Shown here: piece after piece, positions 10,774-23,921 of the stretch
How positions within the stretch are numbered: the stretch's first letter is position 1
Layout of the letters: every line of letters starts with the position of its first letter
Origin: Pochonia chlamydosporia 170
Lineage: Eukaryota > Ascomycota > Sordariomycetes > Hypocreales > Clavicipitaceae
DNA length: 64,000 nucleotides
Direction: 5' to 3'
NCBI RefSeq assembly: GCF_001653235.2
Contig: NC_035790.1
Span: 310,001-374,000, forward strand
The notes under the pieces: model-generated
Seen by the model: only the letters and a program-made list of their open reading frames with translations
Database searches by the model: none
What the model was told of the DNA's origin: nothing
Position numbers and translations under genes: made by a program

Positions 10774-11784
10774 GCTTGGGTTTGGGGAAAAGATCCTTAG
10801 ACTACGTTACGTCTTGAACAATATACTGATTACCAGAGCACTATTTCCGGCGCAATTAAGCAGCCTTGTAGCCGTGATGCGTAAATTGAGTCCACCTGGC
10901 TTTGTGGTTGGCTATAACAGTGGCCGACAGTAAAGGAGCAACTCCTCAAACAGACACCAATTGGTAGGAACAATTAGATTTCCTAGAAAGAAATAAGGGG
11001 GGAATTGTGCAAGATTCCAACACGTAGAGGCTTGGTGGAGAGAGCTTCGAAGCTACAACATTGCTGACACCGATACGACTACGCCGGGAGATGAGCAATG
11101 GGACATGATGAATACCAACCACAAACGTTTCACAAAATTAGGAAGCTCGAATTTTCGATGATATGGTATTAGATGAGACCAAACACATGTTAGCCAGGTA
11201 GGTCTGGGCAGTAAAACAAAATGCCAATGCACCCGCTCACAACAGAGCCCTTGCGCTGGTTGGCTGCATAATAATAGAAGTTGACTCCATAGTTGCAATT
11301 ATTGGGAGCCTGATGATGTCTTTGCTAGGGCAGTAAAATGTATTTCCAAGGAAATGTATACTTATATATTTTACTCAGGCTAGCTCATTACCACGTGGAA
11401 GTCCGATTCGGAAGGTGCAGAGGCTAATAAGAAATAGACTCTCGGTAGATGCAACGGTAGTTGCGCACGGCTCCGCGAAAGTCAAGAGTGTGCTATAGCG
11501 AATCATGAAGTTTTTAAGAGTAGTACACCTAATTAAACAACATTCTTGGCATACGAGCTTGAGTTGAGCAGAATCAGGGTGTTATCTAGCAACTGCATTC
11601 CTACGCCGTTCGGCTGTCATTTAGAGACACGCGCCCTTGCAAACCCAGCCATATTTTCATTATTTTGCTTTCGGGACTATAAGGCACATTGATAAAGCTC
11701 CTTTACATTGCACTTGTGAATTTGGTCTCTTATCTGGATTGTCCATCTGCTCCGCTCAAGATCACATCATCCTCCTTCGCCAGT
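10774..11784. other. Intergenic spacer
   Basis: About 1 kb between the transporter and the CAP-protein gene. The short ORFs show no family motif and no repeat was recognised. The last 200 bp is the probable promoter of the CAP gene. Confidence 0.4.
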
Positions 11785-12424
11785 ATGATTTGGTCCAACC
11801 TTGGATTCGCCTTTGTAGCGGCACTCGCCGGTGTCTCTGCTTCACCTTTAGAAGCGCGCCGGAATACGGCAGAGTTCAAGGATGAGATGATTGCTTCTCA
11901 CAACTTCTTCCGGTCTCAGCATTCCGCTGAACCTTTGGTGTGGGACGAGGAGCTGGCCCAAAAGGCGCAAGCATGGGCTGATACTTGCAAATTTCGCCAC
12001 GCGGTACGTGCTGTCATACATGGCACGCCATGGCAAGTGTGCGAAATGCAAATTAACTTGGGATATATATTAGAGCACCGGAGAGAATCTAGCTTATACA
12101 ACTCGGTGTAGCCACTGTGGCTACTTCACGAACATGTGGGGTAGCGAACGCCTGAAATACGACTACAATAACCCTGGATTCTCTTCGGCAACTGGCCACT
12201 TTACACAAGTGGTGTGGAAGCAGTCGACCAACTTGGGATGTGGCTGGAAACGCTGTCATGGCGGTTCGGGCAAGGCAAATGGTTACTATGTTGTCTGCAG
12301 GTACACACCACCTGGCAATTACCAAGGACGATTCAAGAAGAATGTAGGTCGCCAGATATCCGGCAAGTCGACTGATATTTACCAACCCGAGGCACCCACC
12401 GGTGGACAGACTGGTGCTAAATAG
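11785..12424 (+). CDS. Secreted CAP/SCP domain (PR-1-like) protein
   Basis: Small secreted protein of the CAP superfamily; fungal members are extracellular, and several bind sterols or lipids. Exons 11785-12003 and 12074-12424 sum to 570 nt, 189 aa. The intron removal restores the signature: HNFFRSQH near the start, CKFRHA, STGENLAY (CAP Glu), WGSERLKYDY and GHFTQVVWKQSTNLGCGW, then YVVCRYTPPGN. The cavity His/Glu residues are present. An N-terminal signal peptide is visible (MIWSNLGFAFVAALAGVSAS). An upstream ATG at 11689 opens the same frame, but it would place a non-secretory segment before the signal, so 11785 is chosen. The C-terminal tail is Gly/Lys-rich without a GPI signal. Confidence 0.9.
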
Positions 12425-13793
12425 ATAAAAACGATATCATTCAATGTGGATGTGTTGCTATGATACAAAAGGAGGACGTTTTGAGTTTTGGTACGGGATT
12501 GCTTGTTGGTTTTGGTCTGACGTGGAGGGTACACTGAAGCTTGTTATGGTCTTGTCACTTGGTATACTTAGATTTCTGGGGAATAATGCTGCCTCTTTGC
12601 AATCCAAAGCATTCTCTCTTCCTTCTGCCTATTTGTAATACCAGTGTCTAGAGGTGCCTGCTGTGTCGGTGTCGATCTGGCGATATCGTTACCCTAAAGA
12701 CGTTTAAATTTTGTATGGGCTAACATTCATAAGCATTCCCAACAATCGGTGGACGGAGACTGCATAACTCCAGTCATGGTTCAGCTGAAATATAGGGACC
12801 CAGGGATTCTGCTATTAGATGCAGCAAGCCCCAGAATACATGGTACCGTAGTATTTGGAGGTTTGCATGTTGCCTACGCCGATTTGACCACGCATCGAGC
12901 AACTAGACGCCACACTCACAGCATGTATTTCCATGAAGATTGCATGGGTTGGTGGACCCTTCATACATTCTGCCAAGTTGGATGCGTCCATTCCATAGTT
13001 TGTGGTACAAATGTTTCACGAACCAATATATTAGTTATCGTACAGCCCATGCTCGCTGCTTCCTGGTTACCGGAAGCAGAACAATCGCGAAGACAAGGTT
13101 GGGTTGCATGAACTTCAGTGCCATTGGCAGATTGTCTACAGTGTTGCATTGTTTTCGGCTTGTGCCGTTTAATCCGGAGTATCATGCTGGGGTACGCGGG
13201 AGTAGTCTAAATTCGTAGTACGGAGAACGGGAGGCAGGACGTAGTGTTTTGTGCCTCAATCGAATTGTTGAATTTGACCCGTTCGCTTGGACACTACATC
13301 GTCCAATGCGCTGTTGAGGGTAATGTTCTCCAGATAACTCTCAGCTGTTGACAACTCCCCTCAGACAAATACCTAACTCTTAAACATGACCTTGATAAGC
13401 AACACCCCGCTTATGGAGTTGCGAGTGCCAAGCGAGACTATGCGTTTTCTCGACAACCAAGACGAACGAGTTATCTTGTGACGTGACGAGCATACAGCAT
13501 CTCTACTAAAGCATAACCTTGGCAACAAATACTGATATGCTCAACACACACGGGGTGTTACTATGTGATGTGACCAGAAAGCTGGACTAGACCCGACCAG
13601 GCGACTTGGATGTGGAGTTGAATGCCCTTTTTTTTTTTTGGTCCTTGATAGTGGCGTTCGCCCAAGGAGGCAAGTCATTGGGATTTGTGTGAACCATCAA
13701 AGTCCCTGGTAATCTCATGATTTGGCACTGAATGTGTGGAGGTAACGTTAACGTGGCAATGCGGGGGAATTGCACCGAGGCGACATGGACCAT

Positions 13794-13817
13794 CACCACC
13801 ACCACCACCACCACTAC
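13794..13817. repeat. (ACC)n microsatellite
   Basis: About seven CAC/ACC trinucleotides in a row in non-coding DNA. Confidence 0.85.
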
Positions 13818-16057
13818 CAGCATGATCCATGATTGCCTCAACCAAACAGCTCGGCCTGGGCCGTCTGTCCAATGATGCCCTTGGTCAAATTTGGTGGTCG
13901 GCAAGGTTAGTAGGTTTTTGGAAAGTCCGTGTCCCAGCGCACAGAGGCATGGCTGTCTCGTGGCAGTAGATCAGACATGGATATATCAGATAGAATAGTA
14001 ATATGACTCTGATTCTGACTCTGGCCAGATGCGGCGGACCAGACTTTGGCAATAGAGGTTTATGTTCATGTCCACATGTCCACAAGAGAGGTGGAACATC
14101 TGACTGGACGAGACTGGACGAGACGAACGTCTAGGCCAAGATTCGGCGCTTTTGTCCGCCCAGGCCCAGCCCCAGGCACAGGCACAGAATTGAACCTGGC
14201 CAAGGCCAAGCCTCATTTGTCCACAACAGGCAAGAAGTGGTGATGAGGCGGAAATGGGGAAGAGAGGAAGAGTGGAATAGTGGACACAGTGGGGGATAAA
14301 CCCGCCATGTTGCTTGTCTGCTGGTTCCTGGGGATTTCTTGCCTGGCTGGTGCTGGTGCGGTTTCGATCTGTCAAATGTCTGGTGAGATTGGATAGACGA
14401 TGGCTGTGACCAGGCAGCAAATAAGGGCGATGGAGGGACGGCGCTTACCAAGCCACATGGGCCAGTTGAAGAAGTCTGGTTTGCTTTGGTTTCATCTGGT
14501 CCGGTCTGGCTGGTGAGATGGAAACTCCAAGCTTCAAACGACCAGAATATTGCGTGACCCTTGAGGGGGCACCAGACTCTCAGATGAATTGTGCTGATGG
14601 ACCAAATACGCCATACGCACTTCCGCCATCATTTCCGCCATCCCATGAGCGACGTTGACCCGACGAGGACCGAGAGGTCAGACGTGTTTGGTTCACTGTC
14701 GCACGCCAAGTCTGCCTCATGAGCATTTGGCCTGGTCTGGTCAACATTGGACATGGAACATTGGAACATTGAAGCCAGACTGGATTGATGAACCAGACGA
14801 GGCAAGACCAGACCACGACATGCATGTGGTTGCACCACACAAATTTTGGGCAGTTGCGACCGACGAGCTTGCGCCAGACATGGACCACGCCAGGCCAGAC
14901 CAGACCAGAGGGCTTGGCCATTTGCCGGCCTGGCAAGCACCAACATATACAGCAAGGCCACATCATGAATCATCCTCACAAGACAAGACAAGGACGCAAA
15001 AAGTAAGCTGATGACATTGGTTGAGCACGTGGCAAATAATAATTGACAAATGTTGCGACCAAAGAAAAAAAAAACCAATGGCGAAGACCTCTGCTCTGCT
15101 CTACTCTCTTGCCGCCTCGAAATCATCTAGCTGTCTGCTTGGAACGAGTCCTGGCGACATGGTGCTTCAATGTCAAAGTTCAATGTTCTCTCTCTGACCA
15201 GACCAGACCTGACCTCGATGGTTCTCATGGTTCATCTCCCCCTGCTCATCTCAGCCGATTGCAACACAAAGCATGACGCCCAATATCGATTGCTGGGTTG
15301 CACTGCATCTCGTCTTCTCCAATTTTCCCTCGTGCTTCCATGTTGCCTAGTCCCAAGTCCCATGGGTCAAACGGCCCCGCCATCCAACCAGACCGGCTTT
15401 GGCTTTGGCCTTGGCTTTGAACTTTGGGGATTTGGGGTCTGGTCTGGTTGATCCAGTCCATGGCCATGTCCATGTCTGTGCTGGTTTGTCTGATTCTGCC
15501 GCCTGGTTCAATGTTCCTTTGCCGGGTAATAAATGGGTCTGGTCTGTCTGCCCATGCCATTTGATGCAATGCGCTTTTAATTACAGGCACACGGCGCCTT
15601 GTTCACCCCGTCGTCATGTCGCGCCGCGTCTTTGAGTGTTGAAGCTTGACCTGGCTTGGCTTGGCTTGGCCTGGCCTGGGTTGGCCCTGTTCACCCCAGT
15701 ACCTCCTCACCAAGCGCAATCTTTGTTCAAATTTTCTTTCCCCCAGTGCCTTCTTTTTGACAGCAGAAGCTACTGTACCATGTCATACCTAGGTGAGTTG
15801 ACGCATGGTAGTCTGGTAGCTTCTCTACTGTACGCGTGCTAGGCTAGCTTGGTAGCTTCAATAGCTTTTAGCGCGTTGGCGTGCATAGGGTTACATTTAC
15901 ATTTCATGGTCCCTTGCCATGCTTCCATCACCATCAATCCGACTGGGGCGCCGTCATGTTTCTTTGCGTGATCAATGTCTGGTCCGGTCCAGTCTGGTGT
16001 CTCTAGTACGACTTGACAGACAGACTGGCTGAGTGACTCCCGTTCCGTTACCCCAGC

Positions 16058-16086
16058 CCATCCATCCATCCATCCATCATCCATCC
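16058..16086. repeat. (CCAT)n microsatellite
   Basis: Six to seven tetranucleotide copies with one short interruption, about 440 bp upstream of the hexosaminidase start. Confidence 0.85.
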
Positions 16087-16390
16087 GTGGCCACATGCGC
16101 ATGTCTCTCCAAGGGACCCGATGTCTCAGTATGATGTGTGATTGGAGCAATTGGGGTTAGTCGACGGGAAGCGCAACATTCTCAACAAGGAACTGCTATT
16201 TGAGGTGAGACTTTGGGTCCAATCTTTGTTGATCTACAAAAGGCACCGACATCGCCCCTCTCTAATGTCTTGATCCTTTGTTTGTCTGTGTGACAGGCAG
16301 CTATATTACAGTAGCTCTCTGGGCTCAAGTCGATAAACCAGCACGACCACTTGTCTGTGCCTGCCTTGCCTTGCCTTGTACCAGCATTGA

Positions 16391-18370
<1,980 letters not shown>

Positions 18371-18670
18371 AATCGCCACGTCTTTATACAAGGGGGTGAG
18401 GGGGAGCTTTGGCGAGCTACAGTGTGCGAGTCAACCTTACTATGCATACAAGTATTCTACAGTACATTATTATCATTAGTTTCTAAAACGAATACATTAT
18501 TTTCTTGACTGATTCTGAACAATCTTTGTCTTTGCCTTGGTCTTGTGAGTGAGTATGCCTAGTGTCCCTTGTACCTGACTGTCAGTGTATGACTTACAGC
18601 CATCAAGACATAAATATCTAAAAATAGTAGCGAGGCGATAACCGAGAGAAATCTCGTGGGTAAAACAGGG
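18371..18670. other. 3' spacer between converging genes
   Basis: 300 bp between the convergent hexosaminidase and ankyrin genes. Only AT-rich 3'-UTR-like sequence is seen. Confidence 0.4.
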
Positions 18671-19777
18671 TCAGTCGGTGGCCCCATGCTTCAGCAACAG
18701 TGTCGCAATGTCATGGTGTCTGTTCTCTGTCGCGATAGCCATGGGTGTCTCACCATAGTGGCTGGGCCTATTCACATCGACAGTCTCATGTTGCAGCAGT
18801 TCTTGTACAGATCGTAGGTTTCCATATGACGAAGCAATCCATAACGGCGTCTGGCCCATTTTGTTTCTGCTGTTGACTTTTACCTCTCCCATGCCTAGTA
18901 GAATTTTAATGACGCTGTCGTTGTCCTCCACGGCTGCTAGACCGAGAGCCGTCTGGCCGTCTATATCTGTCGTCTCTTTCTCACTTTTGTCGCAGCCCAA
19001 AAAGAGCCGAACGATGTGCTCGTGTCCGCACTGGGCAGCCAGCATCAGCGGTGTACGCTGGGACACATCTCTGCTGTCGACATCGATGGCATCATGCTTC
19101 AGAAGTGTTTGAACAACAGACTCGTTGCCGTTACTTGCAGCCCATGCCAGGGCGCTCAAGCCCTCATTATCCCTAGAGTTGATGTCGACGTCGCCTGAAG
19201 AAAGGAGAAGTTGGACAACAAACACATGGCCCGCTTTGGCGGCCATGATGAGAGGAGTAAATCCGTCGGCGTCCTTGACATCTTGGCTCAATTTCCCAGC
19301 ATTGCATAATAGCTTGACGAGTTCCATGTGGCCAGCGGAAGCAGCAGATAAAAGAGGCGACGGCCAAGCAGTTTGCACATCTAGATTCTTTACTTTTAGA
19401 AATTCTTTCACCACATCGACATGTCCGTGTCGCACTGCTATGCCAAACGGGATGAGGTACACTTCGCTTGGTGAGAAGGGACCTGAACCGACTGCCAATG
19501 ACGTTCTTGCCGTGGCTACGTTATTGAATTCTGCCGCCCATGTTATGGCCTCGAAGGCCATGGACTCGACGTCCGCCAAGTAGAGTTTGCGATTCAGTAT
19601 TTTGTGTAGCTGTCGGCAGGTTTTAACCAGTGAATTAATATCTGCCGTATCGTTGAGCCAATGTGCAAGTTCGCAAATGAGTTCGTTGGGTAAGTAAAGG
19701 AGCGACATCGTATCACTCACTCTTCTCTCCAAGGGCTGCTGGGGTGAAGATGTATGTGATGTGAGTTGTGATTCCAA
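18671..19777 (-). CDS. F-box-like/ankyrin repeat protein
   Basis: Single exon, 368 aa. Residues about 25-70 (LLYLPNELICELAHWL...INSLVKTCRQLHKILNRKLY) have the pattern of a fungal F-box. About eight ankyrin repeats of roughly 33 residues follow (for example TPLIMAAKAGHVFVVQLLL, TPLMLAAQCGHEHIVRLFL), running to the C terminus. Proteins of this layout may recruit substrates to an SCF ubiquitin ligase, but a Skp1-binding role is inferred from the motif only. There is no signal peptide. It is divergent from the related gene at 20482, with 704 bp between the starts; the two share domain order and phrasing and look like an old inverted duplication. Confidence 0.88.
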   Translation of the reverse strand: MESQLTSHTSSPQQPLERRVSDTMSLLYLPNELICELAHWLNDTADINSLVKTCRQLHKILNRKLYLADVESMAFEAITWAAEFNNVATARTSLAVGSGPFSPSEVYLIPFGIAVRHGHVDVVKEFLKVKNLDVQTAWPSPLLSAASAGHMELVKLLCNAGKLSQDVKDADGFTPLIMAAKAGHVFVVQLLLSSGDVDINSRDNEGLSALAWAASNGNESVVQTLLKHDAIDVDSRDVSQRTPLMLAAQCGHEHIVRLFLGCDKSEKETTDIDGQTALGLAAVEDNDSVIKILLGMGEVKVNSRNKMGQTPLWIASSYGNLRSVQELLQHETVDVNRPSHYGETPMAIATENRHHDIATLLLKHGATD

Positions 19778-20481
19778 GTCGGTCGTTGTGGCTTGGTTTG
19801 GCCAAGTTTCTCGACAGACTGGTGTACTGAAGACCGCACGAGCTGAATCAAAATAAACCAGACCGCCGACATTAACTGAAATGCTCTAGGCCCTCATTGT
19901 CCTGAGGCGGTGCTACATAGACCATCTGCATCACTGAAAGGTTTCGTCGTCAATGGTTGGCTGCGGCGCAAGATTGTCGCCATGACCCCGGCGGCGTTCG
20001 GACAACGGTGCCACTGTTGACGGAATGAATCAGGGATGATTAGATCTCCAAGAGAACAAATGAATTCTTTTGACTGTCTGAGCTGCTTGCTTCGCGCGTT
20101 GTGACAACTTTGACAAGGTTGAAGGTAGAATGCTGAGTTGCATGTAATTTAGACGTTGGCGCTCGGGGGCTGGCAAATTGGGCTTATCGATATGGAGACT
20201 GGCCAAGTTCGGCGCTCAACTTCACCAGAGCTCATCAATTTGACCTCCTTCACACTCGCTACACAATGGCCGCGACATGAACATGTTCACCAAAGACATC
20301 TCCCCTGACTCCGAGGCACCAAGTTCCTGCGTCTAACGTCGGTTTTATCTTCATCGTATGCCAGTGATTGCGGGCGTTGACGCCTGGCTGCTATTCGAGA
20401 TGTTCTGCTGGTGCTACTTCGGTTCAAATTGGATGCATTCGCCCATCACTCTGCGGCCTCTGATTCCCCGCCCGTGAAGTC
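19778..20481. promoter_or_regulatory. Shared promoter of the divergent F-box/ankyrin pair
   Basis: 704 bp with no gene between two head-to-head genes of the same family. No TATA box or repeat was recognised. Confidence 0.4.
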
Positions 20482-22233
20482 ATGTTGGATTCCCTGAATC
20501 CAAGTATCATCATGAGGATACTTCGCTTTCTGGAATCGGCCTCCGATATTAACGCCCTCGCCCGCGCTTCATCAACGCTCTATTCATGGGTGAACCATTT
20601 GCTCTACTTTGGCAACAACCACGAATATGGATGGGATGCCCTGCATTGGGCCGCCAGCCGAGGCAAACCACACACAATTAGAGCGATACAACGCTATACC
20701 GAGGCTCTTGAACATACTGTCTCGGCGACGCTGAAATGGAGGACAGCCTTTCATCTTGCTATTGAAGGTGGAAATCAACAGGTCGTACGACTGCTGTTGG
20801 AGTCGCACGCAAGCGACCTGACGTCAGGCGAGTATCCTTCGCTATGCGATGCAGCTCGTAAAGGTCACTCTAATGTCATTCACCTGGCGGCTGAGTTGGG
20901 AAATTTCGACCTCAACTGCGAGGATTCGACTGGCCGAACACTGGTATCATTCGCTGCAGGGTCGGGAAGCGTTGCGATGCTGAATTGCCTTCAAAGGAGC
21001 GGGCTTGTTGACCCAGACAAGAGAGATGGCATAGGCCGCTCGCCACTGGCTTACGCAGCCCGTGATGGCCATTGCCTGGCCATAAGAGTACTGCTTGATT
21101 GGATCGATGATCCGCCTGACACCCGAGACAAACACGGCGACTCGCCATTTTCACTTGCCGCGAGAGCTGGGCATCTCTACGCATTGAAGGAATTATGGAA
21201 GACGGGTCATTCTCAGCTTGATACTCGAGGGCAATCACTCCGCACTCCACTCTCGTGGGCAGTACTTAGTGGGAGCCTCGCCGCTGTGCAATATTTGCTG
21301 GACTTGAGTGCAGATATTAACATGGCAGATGATTTGGGACAGACACCACTTAGCCTCGCGGCTATGCAGGGCAGGGTACAAGTTGTAGAGCTGCTACTCG
21401 GTTGTCGGGGCATATCACCGAATATACCAGATAGTCGCGGCTATCTACCGTCCCATTGGGCAGCCGTGGGCGGCCATGCCCGGGTCGTTCAAATACTTTC
21501 GCAGCACAGGCACATCGAGGTTGATCGTCCAGACTCGGTAGGCAAGACTCCCCTCGCTCTCGCAACGCAATCTGGCCACGAGACGGTAGTCAGAATGTTG
21601 CTGGAGTCCTTTCGCGTAACAGTGGATTCAAGAGATAATGAAGGGAGATCCCCATTGTCTATAGCCTTGGAAGGGGGCTTCGAACGCATTGCAAAATTAT
21701 TGCTGGCTACTGGTCAAGCACAGCCAGATGCGCCTGACCACGATGGCCAAACTCCGTTGTCGTGGGCAGCAGCTGGCGGCCTTTGTTCTGCTCATCTCAT
21801 CCAAGAGTTGTTGCACATCTGGGGAGTAGAGCCGGATTCCGCTGATGCTGTCGGCCGCACTCCGGCGTCGTACGCAGCAGAGGAGGGCAACGACGATGTG
21901 CTAAAGATATTACTAGTGACGGGGCAGGTTGACCCAGACTCCAACGATAAATGGGGCCGATCACTTATACACTGGGCAGCGCGATATGGCCAACTGTCCA
22001 CGGTCAAGCTTTTGCTCTCGACTGGCAGAATTGACCTTGAGTCAAAAGACCGAGACGGACGAACGCCATTGTCCTGGGCTGCATCAGGAGCGCACAAAGC
22101 AACAGTCCGTTTCCTGGTGTCGACAGGAAAAGCCGATTTGGGAAGTGAGGATGGACAAGGTCGAACGCCAAGGTGGTGGGCTGCTGATCGCAAACCCGTT
22201 GACCCAAGTCTTGTGGCGATGCTATCTGGCTGA
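20482..22233 (+). CDS. F-box-like/ankyrin repeat protein (long)
   Basis: Single exon, 583 aa. The N terminus (MLDSLNPSIIMRILRFLESA...INALARASSTLYSWVNHLLY) has the same F-box-like pattern as the divergent neighbour. It is followed by about 15 ankyrin repeats to the end of the protein (for example TPLSLAAMQGRVQVVELLL, TPLALATQSGHETVVRMLL, TPLSWAASGAHKATVRFLV). Many repeats carry the variant D-x-x-GRTPLSWAA, so the array has probably grown by internal duplication. The last repeat is incomplete and ends in VAMLSG. A role as a ubiquitin-ligase adaptor or scaffold is inferred from architecture only. Confidence 0.88.
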   Translation: MLDSLNPSIIMRILRFLESASDINALARASSTLYSWVNHLLYFGNNHEYGWDALHWAASRGKPHTIRAIQRYTEALEHTVSATLKWRTAFHLAIEGGNQQVVRLLLESHASDLTSGEYPSLCDAARKGHSNVIHLAAELGNFDLNCEDSTGRTLVSFAAGSGSVAMLNCLQRSGLVDPDKRDGIGRSPLAYAARDGHCLAIRVLLDWIDDPPDTRDKHGDSPFSLAARAGHLYALKELWKTGHSQLDTRGQSLRTPLSWAVLSGSLAAVQYLLDLSADINMADDLGQTPLSLAAMQGRVQVVELLLGCRGISPNIPDSRGYLPSHWAAVGGHARVVQILSQHRHIEVDRPDSVGKTPLALATQSGHETVVRMLLESFRVTVDSRDNEGRSPLSIALEGGFERIAKLLLATGQAQPDAPDHDGQTPLSWAAAGGLCSAHLIQELLHIWGVEPDSADAVGRTPASYAAEEGNDDVLKILLVTGQVDPDSNDKWGRSLIHWAARYGQLSTVKLLLSTGRIDLESKDRDGRTPLSWAASGAHKATVRFLVSTGKADLGSEDGQGRTPRWWAADRKPVDPSLVAMLSG

Positions 22234-23921
22234 CAAAGTGTTTGGTCGAATTGAAGCACTTGATAATGGGCAACTATGGAGCACAAAAAGCCTTGAATAT
22301 TTTACCCGCTATGGCTGCGCCGTGATTGTGCCGAGAGAAGGCGTACATAACCCACACGGCCAGGCTCCCTGTAAGTGTGTTGATACAACGAACCCGAGTC
22401 ATGGGGTCGATAAGCGACGGACTCTGAGATGTAAACGGAGTAATAGACATGGAGATTACTCCTTAGCTGAGCTCCAGGTGTCAATTGGACTGCACGAAGA
22501 GAAATGGCCGACTTTGGACTGCCACAGCGAGTGACCTGGAAACCTGGTCAACACAGGCAGGCATGCCAATGACAATGGAGCAGCGGACCGAACCTGTTCT
22601 GACCAGGTTGCCATGGGGCACTACTGCACTTGTCGTGTTTTGACAGGCACTTTGATGCAAGAGTCTCTTCTTTGATGGTTCCAAAATCGGAAACAGACCT
22701 TCTTGGCTGATGTCGACAGAACGACAGAAAGGGTCTTGGTGTCAAGCCTCGCTCTGTGAAGCTTGGTCGAGGGTGACAAAAGTTGGTCCTGGCTTTTGTT
22801 CCTTCTGCACGTAATTGGTCAATTCGCTTCCCCACACTTCCCCGCATTATGGCATGACGTCGAAGGCGGAGAGGCCGACGAGATGCAGGACTAAAGATTG
22901 GGTTCGTTGCAGAACGTTCGAAATGGCTCACGGAAGACTGTTGCCGCTAATTAAACTAGTGCGTAGGAAGCGAGTCAACAGGGAACATTGAAGAACCAGA
23001 CTGTAATGTGACCAAACGGCTTGTCATCCGGTGTGAGGAGCTACTTCGTGGGCGACTCCATTGTCTCACCGATTTGATGTCGGTGCAACGGTACAATAAA
23101 ATTGTGTCGACTCACTAAAAAAACGGGGTATTTGTGCCATTATACTGGGAAACAGTTGGAAAAGTGGCAATAACGCGTCAATCAAGTCCGCCTGCGTTCA
23201 CGGGCACCAACAACAGCGTCGGTTTTGTGTCTGTCTGGTCTCTGTGCAACGGCTTGAACGGAACACAATGACCCGACCTCATCCATGACGTATCACACCA
23301 TCACACGTCAAGCCTGCAGAGATGTACGCTAATTCCCTTTGGCTCAACGTTCCTGTGTCGCAATCCCCCAATGGAAAAAAAAAAGTATTGATCCGACGCA
23401 AGGTCAAACGATGCGCATGGCCCCAGGTACCTTCTTCTCATGCTTCTTCAACGAGGCATGTAGAGACGCTGGTTGTAATATCGAACGGCATTCTCCGCCC
23501 AGACCGGCAGATCACATTAATTAATGCCAAAGTACCGCCGGGAATCGGTACATGATGGAAATTTGCTTATGGTTAGCATTGTGGGGCTGAAGCTGGACGA
23601 ACTGGGTCAAGATGCGCCGTATTTCGGTACTCCCCAGGATCATACCAAGGATTATCCAGCCACGAGCTAGTCGGGCCGTTAAAGATTTCCTGCTTGAACC
23701 CAAATCTACCTTCCTGTGCTTGTTGAAATGAAAGCTACCCAAGGAAACAAAAGGAGACCATTGTCCCAACGCGTAGTGTAGCGCAGCTCGTACATGCATT
23801 GAATACGAAACGCTGTTGGGAGCTGTAACTATATACATCTCGGTAGGAGGCAGCGTCTTTCTAAATTGTTGATGGTTTATGTTGGTCCAGCTAGCAACTG
23901 ACCAGAGTTGCGATTGACAAC
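22234..23921. other. Intergenic spacer
   Basis: 1.7 kb without a credible gene. Its ORFs of up to about 125 codons have no family motif and overlap on opposite strands. The right part is the promoter of the trehalase. Confidence 0.4.

Noticed and set aside
14131..15590. Several ORFs of 100-165 codons on both strands
   Set aside because: All are read through CCAGACC-type low-complexity DNA and occur on both strands together.
22548..22931. 127-codon ORF on the minus strand
   Set aside because: No motif; composition typical of translated spacer DNA.
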